Virus record (IMG/VR): IMGVR_UViG_3300030107_000409
Location: 3,162 to 29,994 of that record
DNA length: 26,833 nt
Source of the DNA: a virus
Direction: 5' to 3' (one strand)
Below are positions 6,090-11,858 of the stretch, piece by piece. Position 1 is the stretch's first letter, and each line of letters begins with the position of its first letter. The position numbers and the translations under genes are program-made. Below the pieces are notes generated by a model. That model had not been told where the DNA came from. It made no database searches and saw only the letters and a program-made list of their open reading frames with translations.

Positions 6090-6335
6090 TCAACGTCTTT
6101 GTGCTCCTCCTCTACCTCGGTTTGTTGTACGAGACTCTCGTTTAAAAGACCCATCAGATTGTTTAGATGCATCCATCTTAGAACCTTTAGGTATTTTTAA
6201 ACTAGCTCTAGCTGCAGAGTGTTTACGCTTATACGCTTTAGAATGAGCATATTTACCGCCAGGGCTATTATCTTTTACATGCTTAGCACGAGACTTAGCA
6301 TTTGTTCTATACGTCTCAGTTGACGATTTTGCCAT
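6090..6335 (-). CDS. Small very basic protein (81 aa)
   Basis: The ATG at 6333-6335 has a good AGAGGA site 4-5 bases upstream. It overlaps the end of the small terminase gene by 20 bases. The product is dominated by Lys, Arg, Ser and Ala (MAKSSTETYRTNAKSRAKHV; IPKGSKMDASKQSDGSFKRE; RTTNRGRGGAQRR) and is probably disordered. It has no hydrophobic segment. Its composition fits nucleic-acid binding. Its place between terS and the HNH/terL genes suggests a packaging or DNA-condensation accessory. No family with known function is recognised. Confidence 0.8.
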   Translation of the reverse strand: MAKSSTETYRTNAKSRAKHVKDNSPGGKYAHSKAYKRKHSAARASLKIPKGSKMDASKQSDGSFKRESRTTNRGRGGAQRR

Positions 6336-6561
6336 ACATCCTCTTGTTTACTAGGTCAGGGTCTACTTTAGGTAAGATATTAGCTAACTTATCTAATGGG
6401 TTTCCATCGTAAGCGATCCCACTAATATCATTAGTTTTAAGCCATTCACATGCGGCTTTTAAATCTTGAGTAGAAGCAGTGCCACCTTTGACCCGTTTAA
6501 GGAATTCTTCTGTGACAAGGCTATGTAATTCGTTGAACTGGTCTTCAGTGGCTTTCTTCAT
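6316..6561 (-). CDS. terS: Small terminase subunit (T7 gp18-like, DNA maturase A)
   Basis: This 81-aa helical protein contains EEFLKRVKGGTASTQDLKAA, CEWLKTNDISGIAYDGNPL and PKVDPDLVNKRMYGKIV, the pattern I associate with small terminases of marine T7-like phages. The length is close to T7 gp18 (89 aa). It would recognise concatemer DNA and regulate the large subunit during packaging. The start ATG shares its A with the TAA of the 55-aa gene upstream (TAATG), with AGGA about 10 bases before. It lies in the gp18-to-gp19 order expected from T7, with four extra genes inserted between the two subunits. Family assignment rests on pattern and position. Confidence 0.8.
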   Translation of the reverse strand: MKKATEDQFNELHSLVTEEFLKRVKGGTASTQDLKAACEWLKTNDISGIAYDGNPLDKLANILPKVDPDLVNKRMYGKIVN

Positions 6562-6728
6562 TAGTCTTTAGTTCCTGGGAATAAATTCTTTTTAATTAAT
6601 TCTACTGCCTTATCATCAATGGTGTTATCAGTGGATGCTGCATAAGCTTCAAGTAGTTGTATAACTAATTCCTTTACAGCAGATGAACTGAGGAATGCCA
6701 TTAATACGGGTTTGATAAGTACGATCAT
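6561..6728 (-). CDS. Hypothetical 55-aa protein between the secreted-protein gene and terS
   Basis: Hand translation gives 55 codons from the ATG at 6726-6728. The start overlaps the upstream stop as ATGA and the stop overlaps the terS start as TAATG, so the gene is locked into the operon. The N-terminus is hydrophobic (MIVLIKPVLMAFLSSSAV) followed by an amphipathic helix (KELVIQLLEAYAAS), an acidic turn (TDNTIDDKAVEL) and a basic end. It may associate with the membrane. Short, conserved-looking proteins of this type occur beside terS in cyanopodoviruses. Its function is unknown. Confidence 0.72.
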   Translation of the reverse strand: MIVLIKPVLMAFLSSSAVKELVIQLLEAYAASTDNTIDDKAVELIKKNLFPGTKD

Positions 6729-7633
6729 TTATTTAGGGGGTTAATTTTGTTCCACCATTTCTTTGGTGGTTGTGGTGGTAGAAGATCTTTTTTAGCTTGT
6801 TCTTCTGCCTTTTTCCAAGCTGCTATTGGTATAACATCACTACACATACTATATACACGGGATTCAGGAACAAGCATAAAGCCTTTCTGCTGTAATTCCG
6901 AGCACTTTAAGACTCTAACTAATTCATAGTCAAGTCTCATTTTTTCTTCTTGTCTAGCTGCCATACTACGACATCTGCGTAAACCTTCACGGTCTAAAGG
7001 TATCATAAAGTTAATTTGACCTCCCCAGTTTTCAGCCATGGTATAACTAGAAGGTCTCATACCTTCTTCATCTATATCCCAAGGCTTTGTATGATTTCCC
7101 ATATAAAATGGGGAGAATGTCATAGTAGCTCCATTACATGAAATGTTAGGTCCGTAGTGCTGTCTTGACGGTGCTCCATTGTTTTGGAATTGCACCGCTT
7201 GGTTGGTTACATTTCCCGTTGCAGCAGCTACTGGATTAGCTACATTATCTGTCTCAGCTCTAGCAGGAGCTATTGAGAGAAGACTGATAATGAGACCGTA
7301 GTAGAAGTAGTATCTATTTCTCTTTCTATTTCTGTTACCGATAACACCTGACTTGCAGCTCTTGTTACCACTTCTAACTCGAAGGGGTCTCCAGCTGTGT
7401 GTAAGGTGAATATTGAATCTGAATCGGCTATACCTCCTGAAGAGGCTGATGTATGGGTTATATTTTCCCCAGTCCATTTGTTTAATGCAGACCCATAGGT
7501 TGTTGTAGTTATTTCCTCTACAATCTCTTGGGTCGTTGTCGTTGTGCTGTTCATCGAACCCTGGGTGAAGTTTGGGGTTACTAACTCTGCTCTTGCTACC
7601 GTGGGTGATGCCAGTAGGAAGAGTAAAAACCAT
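6725..7633 (-). CDS. Secreted protein of unknown function; start uncertain, overlaps another gene in a second frame
   Basis: The only in-frame ATG before the conserved part is at 7633, giving 302 aa. It lies 8 bases inside the 123-aa gene and the two frames then overlap for over 360 bases. Residues 1-105 look like an unconstrained frame (rich in R, N and H). From residue 107 on there is a signal-peptide-like stretch YYFYYGLIISLLSIAPARA (cleavage after ARA, residue 126). A 176-aa mature part follows, containing PWDIDEEGM, WGGQINFMIPLD, RRCRSMAARQEEK, LKCSELQQKGFMLVPES and a proline- and lysine-rich tail (PPQPPKKWWNKINPLNK). Cysteines at three or four sites could form disulfides in the periplasm. 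No ATG, GTG or TTG is available near 7320, so the real start may be non-AUG (ATT at 7291) or reached by frameshifting. No function is recognised; the position suggests a link with lysis or the envelope. Confidence 0.6.
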   Translation of the reverse strand: MVFTLPTGITHGSKSRVSNPKLHPGFDEQHNDNDPRDCRGNNYNNLWVCIKQMDWGKYNPYISLFRRYSRFRFNIHLTHSWRPLRVRSGNKSCKSGVIGNRNRKRNRYYFYYGLIISLLSIAPARAETDNVANPVAAATGNVTNQAVQFQNNGAPSRQHYGPNISCNGATMTFSPFYMGNHTKPWDIDEEGMRPSSYTMAENWGGQINFMIPLDREGLRRCRSMAARQEEKMRLDYELVRVLKCSELQQKGFMLVPESRVYSMCSDVIPIAAWKKAEEQAKKDLLPPQPPKKWWNKINPLNK

Positions 7634-7641
7634 TTGTTCAT
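7270..7641 (-). CDS. Secreted 123-aa protein with signal peptide
   Basis: The start ATG overlaps the preceding stop (ATGA). The first 19 residues (MNKWFLLFLLASPTVARAE) form a classic signal peptide with an ARA cleavage site and no lipobox cysteine. The mature part is rich in Thr and Ser (NFTQGSMNSTTTTTQEIVEE; EIDTTSTTVSLSVFSQ) and predicted beta-rich. The ending LSVFSQ is one I associate with cyanophage proteins of unknown function. It should be exported to the host periplasm. It lies between the small membrane proteins and terS, where T7 places its spanins, but it has neither the anchor nor the lipoprotein signal expected of Rz or Rz1. Its entire frame is covered by the 302-codon frame in another phase. 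Confidence 0.72.
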   Translation of the reverse strand: MNKWFLLFLLASPTVARAELVTPNFTQGSMNSTTTTTQEIVEEITTTTYGSALNKWTGENITHTSASSGGIADSDSIFTLHTAGDPFELEVVTRAASQVLSVTEIEREIDTTSTTVSLSVFSQ

Positions 7642-7940
7642 TCTTCCTTTTTCTTAGCCATTGGACAATTTACTGTACCTTTATCTTTACTATTACCAGT
7701 AGACAGGCCAAAAGTGGCTAATGCTCCTGTAAAGACACTGGCAACAAAGGTTATATCAGAATTACCTGCTTTTTTAATCATAGGTAATTCCACGTAGTTC
7801 ATTGTAATGATAAATCCAGACCAAACCACTACGCCAAGTCTAACAAATGTACCAAGAATCTGGATTTGGTGTTCTTGATCCTCTGCTGCATCTTTCAGCT
7901 TTCCGAGGAGTCCTTTTTTTTCTTCCTGTTTTCCTTCCAT
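7638..7940 (-). CDS. Two-span membrane protein (100 aa), holin candidate
   Basis: The N-terminus is charged and helical (KKGLLGKLKDAAEDQEHQ). Hydrophobic segments follow at 28-48 (ILGTFVRLGVVVWSGFIITM) and 63-80 (ITFVASVFTGALATFGLS), and the tail is lysine-rich (MAKKKEE). This size and topology fit a small class II-like holin, and T7 keeps holin 17.5 just after the tail fibre. AAGG lies about 12 bases before the ATG. The gene overlaps the one upstream by 46 bases and the one downstream by 4. The sequence resembles proteins conserved across cyanophages without a proven function, so the holin role is inferred from topology and position. Confidence 0.72.
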   Translation of the reverse strand: MEGKQEEKKGLLGKLKDAAEDQEHQIQILGTFVRLGVVVWSGFIITMNYVELPMIKKAGNSDITFVASVFTGALATFGLSTGNSKDKGTVNCPMAKKKEE

Positions 7941-8245
7941 TTATTAATCTTACCTTGTAGGAATTTAGTTAGTTTCTTCTTTATTTGATCAAAGAATGGG
8001 GTGGCTAGTGTTGTAGTAGCTACAGCTGCAACAGCTGCATATGTAGCAGTGGCTACGACTTCAGCAGTTGGTAAGGGTAACTGTATATCAAGTACAGGTA
8101 CCTTTAACTTTGGCTGAACGGGTTGTTCTGTTGTTTCTTTAGCTTCTGCCTTAGTCTCTTCAGGAGCCTCTAGATCGCTTGGAGGGATCACCATAGGCTT
8201 ATATGATGGTATACGAGCTGTAGGTGGCTTAAACTCGATCTCCAT
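7895..8245 (-). CDS. Proline-rich single-span membrane protein (116 aa; may start upstream)
   Basis: The ATG at 8245 gives 116 aa: a proline-rich head (FKPPTARIPSYKPMVIPPSD), an acidic linker, a repeat of proline-rich sequence (KLKVPVLDIQLPLPTAE), one alanine-rich membrane span (about 61-82) and a strongly basic end (WKENRKKKKDSSES). In-frame sequence upstream of the ATG continues the proline-rich theme (LPTVTLPKELPT). It can be reached from an ATT at 8285-8287 that has GGAGG six bases before it, giving 130 aa. A TAG closes the frame further upstream. The protein is likely anchored in the inner membrane. Its position before the holin-like gene suggests a lysis or envelope function, which is inference. 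Confidence 0.7.
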   Translation of the reverse strand: MEIEFKPPTARIPSYKPMVIPPSDLEAPEETKAEAKETTEQPVQPKLKVPVLDIQLPLPTAEVVATATYAAVAAVATTTLATPFFDQIKKKLTKFLQGKINKWKENRKKKKDSSES

Positions 8246-8282
8246 CGTAGGTAACTCTTTAGGAAGAGTAACTGTTGGAAGT

Positions 8283-8465
8283 TTAATCAGCTGCCTCCGC
8301 TGTGTTACCTGCTGCTACCCATTCTAGGTACTCTTGGTAGTCTGTGTTTCCTTCAGCTTTTGGTATATAAAGAGGATTCTTACCAGTTACTAATTTAAGA
8401 ACTGCAACATTTGATTCTAATGATTTGTCAGAATCTTCAGTTGGTAATTTATAAGTTATTGTCAT
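8283..8465 (-). CDS. Small hypothetical protein (60 aa) after the fibre genes
   Basis: The ATG at 8463-8465 starts three bases after the stop of the fibre-like gene. The product begins MTITYKLPTEDSDKSLES, contains a VAVLKLVTGKNPLYIPKAEG segment and ends with YQEYLEWVAAGNTAEAAD. It is acidic, soluble and without a signal. Small proteins of this look often accompany fibre genes in marine phages and may be fibre assembly factors or structural additions. No function is established here. The end of the gene carries a GGAGG that could serve the next gene. Confidence 0.72.
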   Translation of the reverse strand: MTITYKLPTEDSDKSLESNVAVLKLVTGKNPLYIPKAEGNTDYQEYLEWVAAGNTAEAAD

Positions 8466-8468
8466 AAT

Positions 8469-9755
8469 TTAAAGCTCCGCATCAAATAATAATTTTAAAA
8501 TATCAACATCACTTCTCATATAACCAATATTATTTTCACCAAAACTTATACTACCTTTAATAGTTGCCATACCCTTTGAAGCCCCTTGCAGTGACGGAGT
8601 ACCTACGTATCCAGTAGTATCTCTTGAAGCTCCGCTATAAGAAAATGAAGGAGTACCTCTCATTTGTACTGGAAACATAATTGGTCCATAGGGAACACCT
8701 GTCCCATTATTAAATCTTGCGAGAGTTATAAAATTACTATCAGCGCCAAAATCTAAGATATATAGGTACCTCTGACACCTAGCTAATTCATCAGCATACG
8801 ATCTATGTTCAAAGTCAGTGGCAACGTCTCCTACTTCTAACTGAACACCTGTTACTTCTAAAGTTGCATCATTAGTTGTCCACCATGTAGATGTATTATC
8901 TGGCATCCTGTTTGCACTGTCATATGTTTGCCAAGCATTAAGAGTATGTCCAGATGTTGTCCTATTTGTACCACTCCAAGGCCAAATAAAGTTTAAAGTT
9001 AATCCTGATGCAGTATTATCATCAAACTGAAGATTAGCGTGACCAGGAATTTTTACAGTTACTTTTTTCCAAGTATTTGCAGATAATGCACCTGTTGAAA
9101 CTGAAAATGATTGAACAGTACCATCTACGGTAACTATATAACCATAAAAAGTTTGAGCAACGCTTGATTTAACCCAATAAGAAAGTGTTAGATAACTTGA
9201 AGTATTTGTATAATCCCAACCTGAATTGGCTATGTCTTGTGCTTCTATTTCATACGCTAAATAAGCATAATCGACAGTTGTAGCACCACCAGTCTGGTTC
9301 CCGTTAGTTATATGATATGAATTTCTGAAACCTTTTTCCCAAGGACCAGTATCACTGGATGTTAATGCGTGTTGTGCTTGTGTTAGAGCTTCATCATGTC
9401 CAGCAAAACCAAATTTATAACGATCAACTGTCTGCATCCCCGAAGTCGTAGACGATGTTCCCCTCTGGGCTATTGTCATACCGCCATTAATTAACAAATT
9501 TCTGTTGCTTAGATTATTAGTAATCTTTGCTGTACAACTCCCATCGCTAGATAATGAAATAGCATCAGAACTAGCCGATGTGTGCCTTAAAGCATCAGCT
9601 TTTAATTGCCCACTACAAGTTACATTACCTGTAAGAGTAGATGTACCATCAATTGTTGCATTACCTTCTACCGTGACATTCTGTGAGCTATCTAAGGTAA
9701 TGTTATCATTACTACCGTCTACATGACGGATTGTATTTGTTTTCAGTTTTGACAT
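8469..9755 (-). CDS. Tail fibre-like protein with a jelly-roll-type C-terminal half
   Basis: I chose the ATG at 9753-9755 (428 aa, MSKLKTNTIRHVDGS) over a TTG nine bases upstream, because AGG lies 9-12 bases before it and the previous stop is just ahead. The N-terminal part is a repeated beta pattern (NITLDSSQNVTVEGNATIDG; GNVTCSGQLKADALRH). From about 90 on there is NLLINGGMTIAQRG, DRYKF, a long beta-rich domain and VTGVQLEVGDVATDFEHRSY with ELARCQRYLYI. That combination recurs in phage fibre and adsorption proteins and resembles a carbohydrate-binding jelly roll. It is the fourth fibre-like gene in tandem and is a candidate receptor-binding component or accessory fibre. Confidence 0.82.
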   Translation of the reverse strand: MSKLKTNTIRHVDGSNDNITLDSSQNVTVEGNATIDGTSTLTGNVTCSGQLKADALRHTSASSDAISLSSDGSCTAKITNNLSNRNLLINGGMTIAQRGTSSTTSGMQTVDRYKFGFAGHDEALTQAQHALTSSDTGPWEKGFRNSYHITNGNQTGGATTVDYAYLAYEIEAQDIANSGWDYTNTSSYLTLSYWVKSSVAQTFYGYIVTVDGTVQSFSVSTGALSANTWKKVTVKIPGHANLQFDDNTASGLTLNFIWPWSGTNRTTSGHTLNAWQTYDSANRMPDNTSTWWTTNDATLEVTGVQLEVGDVATDFEHRSYADELARCQRYLYILDFGADSNFITLARFNNGTGVPYGPIMFPVQMRGTPSFSYSGASRDTTGYVGTPSLQGASKGMATIKGSISFGENNIGYMRSDVDILKLLFDAEL

Positions 9756-9760
9756 ACTTA

Positions 9761-10051
9761 TCAACCTGGTACATTCTTTTTATTAGCTATTAAAAATGCC
9801 TTATAATCTGCTTTGACTTGTGTAGTCCATGCAGCATTACATATTGCCTGAACATCTGCGTCTTCGCCTGATATATTTGTTTCAACTAGGTTATCACTTG
9901 CATCAAGTGAGCCTGGGTTTAATGCATGTCGATGGAAAGTACGTGTAAGTTCTACACCATCTTTTTTAATGATGGTTGCGTTTCTTACTTGTATGTTCCA
10001 CTTATTAACTACTTCAATCTTGTCGTTCTCTTGTGTTTCTGTTAATGCCAT
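9761..10051 (-). CDS. Small hypothetical protein (96 aa) within the fibre cluster
   Basis: The ATG at 10049-10051 has GGAG about 11 bases upstream. The product has a strand-rich start (KIEVVNKWNIQVRNATIIKK; GVELTRTFHRHALNPG) and a helical end (DVQAICNAAWTTQVKADYKA). There is no signal or membrane segment. Proteins of this kind are common beside fibre genes in cyanophages, where they are annotated only as hypothetical. Its tight linkage with the fibre-like genes suggests a structural or chaperone part in fibre assembly. Its stop lies 3 bases before the ATG chosen for the next gene. Confidence 0.78.
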   Translation of the reverse strand: MALTETQENDKIEVVNKWNIQVRNATIIKKDGVELTRTFHRHALNPGSLDASDNLVETNISGEDADVQAICNAAWTTQVKADYKAFLIANKKNVPG

Positions 10052-10113
10052 TTAGGGTTAATCTCCAATTAAAACAGGTTTATGGCTTAGTTTAAAGACG
10101 TGCTAACGGTCTA

Positions 10114-11073
10114 TTATGCTGTTCGGTAACTAAATTCACCTGTCAACCGTTGTGAAGAGCCAATAGCTTCCTCACCTGCTGCAGGTTTATCATCTTCTTT
10201 TTTAATTGCAAAATGGGTACTGTTACTATCTGCTGTTAAGAATAAATATAATGATTTATCACCACCACTATTACTATAACCAGATGCCCAAGAATAACCA
10301 TTTAATTGATAATAATAGAAATGATTACTTGGTAAATTAAGTGAATAAGGCATTCCACCGATATGACATTCACTATATGTACCACTGTTAGCAAATCCTA
10401 TAGAAAACCTTACCGTTACCACGTTACCTATTTTTGTATATGAACCATACTGGAAGTTGTAAGAAGGTTGTGAATTGCTACCAGGTGTTCCTTTATAGAA
10501 AATAGGCGTGAATGTGCCCTCTTCATAGTCGTCCAAAAGCTCCGAAGTATCTGAAGTTCCTGTTGTATTTGTAGGACCAGAAGTAGCACTAAAGTCAATA
10601 CCGTGACCAGCAGTTCCTATTACTAGATCTCCGTCTAATACGTTTACGTTGCCACTTGATTCTATGCGGAATCTGTCATTTTCATTAGCAGAAAACGCCA
10701 TGTTATGAGTGTCATGGTCATAATGTATTGCTCCTCTATACTGCGAACCACCTGATGTCCCTTCTGAAAAATAGATCCTACAATCAGCATCAGCAGCAGA
10801 TCTTATAGTGATACCAGCATTTCCGTTGTTATAAAAAGTTGCTTCATCACCATTTCCTTCACCAGGATCAGTGGTTCCTAAGAGTAATCTTCCACTCGAA
10901 TCTACACTAACACCACTTGCGTACTCTAAAGTACCAGCCGTACCACTATTCTTTACAAGTTGATTAGCACTACCAACAGTTGTAGGTAATGTAAATGTAG
11001 GTGTTCCTGCTGCAGCTGCAACCGTTACTTCAGCTTCACCAGAGGAACTACCTTTTAATTTTATTGTACTCAT
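10114..11073 (-). CDS. Tail fibre-like protein (319 aa)
   Basis: The N-terminus (MSTIKLKGSSSGEAEVTVAA, then PTFTLPTTVGSANQLVKNSG) is the attachment-type repeat seen in marine phage fibres. A middle region (SSGRLLLGTTDPGEGN; MAFSANENDRFRIESSGNV) is also typical of structural fibre proteins. Then comes GIDFSATS, SELLDDYEEGTFTP and a C-terminal beta domain with YTKIGNVVTVRFSIGF. The motif from GIDFSATS through DDYEEGT is shared with the neighbouring 259-aa protein, so the two are partly paralogous. The domain after it is probably the variable, surface-binding end. The gene starts three bases after the previous stop. Confidence 0.82.
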   Translation of the reverse strand: MSTIKLKGSSSGEAEVTVAAAAGTPTFTLPTTVGSANQLVKNSGTAGTLEYASGVSVDSSGRLLLGTTDPGEGNGDEATFYNNGNAGITIRSAADADCRIYFSEGTSGGSQYRGAIHYDHDTHNMAFSANENDRFRIESSGNVNVLDGDLVIGTAGHGIDFSATSGPTNTTGTSDTSELLDDYEEGTFTPIFYKGTPGSNSQPSYNFQYGSYTKIGNVVTVRFSIGFANSGTYSECHIGGMPYSLNLPSNHFYYYQLNGYSWASGYSNSGGDKSLYLFLTADSNSTHFAIKKEDDKPAAGEEAIGSSQRLTGEFSYRTA

Positions 11074-11076
11074 AAT

Positions 11077-11856
11077 TTAAACCCTATATGTCATAGTTCC
11101 AATTATATGGGTATCGTCTTGTACATCATCCCAGTAACAAGTATCATTGTTTCCACCGCTACCAGGAGATGTAAGTCCAAAATCTATACTAGAACCAGAA
11201 TTTATTGTTGCTGCTAGTTGCTTGGAAGTACTCATCCTATGTATATATCCTACTGTTAAACCAGAGTATGAATTAGAAGAACCAGCAAAAGGTAGATTCA
11301 CAACAGTATATGCATCACTACTAGAAAAACTACCCTTGTCAGTGAGAGCAACGCTAAACCAAATTGTAACCTGTTCACCTATTTTTACGTAGTGACCAGA
11401 ATATGAACCAGAAGTACCAGCACCACTACCACCAAATCTTGGTGAAGGTGTCCATGTTCCCTCCTCATAATCGTCAAGTAACTCACTTGTCTTTGTAGTG
11501 CCATCTGAAGTAGCACTAAAGTCAATACCTTTACCTGATGGAAATGCTAGTCCGTTGGCTGATGTCTCACACTGTTTAGTGTTATTATGGTAGAGATCTA
11601 CTGAACCATTAGGGTTACATTTAACAGCAGTCTCATATCCTGTAGTTCTTAATTCAATAGTATGACCAGCATCAAGATATAACCATTGATTAGTATCATA
11701 ATCAGCTTGAATGAATAAGTGACTACTTCCACCAGTTTTTATTTTACTATAAGAACCATCATGATACATTTCTAGATCATCACTAGCTCCAACCTTTACC
11801 CTTCCTGTATCGGTATTTGTTTCAATACCTGTTGTTCCATTAATTGTTACTGCCAT
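11077..11856 (-). CDS. Tail fibre-like protein (259 aa)
   Basis: The protein starts MAVTINGTTGIETNTDTGRV, a common N-terminus of marine phage fibre-like proteins. It continues with a repeated strand pattern (DDLEMYHDGSYSKIKTGGS; GSVDLYHNNTKQCE) and then GIDFSATSDGTTKTSELLDDYEEGTWTP (written here in two overlapping halves of one motif: GIDFSATS and ELLDDYEEGTWTP). The C-terminal beta domain includes YVKIGEQVTIWFSVAL. The ATG lies two bases after the stop of the gp17-like fibre, so it is co-translated with it. It probably contributes to host recognition as part of, or alongside, the main fibre. Confidence 0.82.
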   Translation of the reverse strand: MAVTINGTTGIETNTDTGRVKVGASDDLEMYHDGSYSKIKTGGSSHLFIQADYDTNQWLYLDAGHTIELRTTGYETAVKCNPNGSVDLYHNNTKQCETSANGLAFPSGKGIDFSATSDGTTKTSELLDDYEEGTWTPSPRFGGSGAGTSGSYSGHYVKIGEQVTIWFSVALTDKGSFSSSDAYTVVNLPFAGSSNSYSGLTVGYIHRMSTSKQLAATINSGSSIDFGLTSPGSGGNNDTCYWDDVQDDTHIIGTMTYRV

Positions 11857-11858
11857 AA

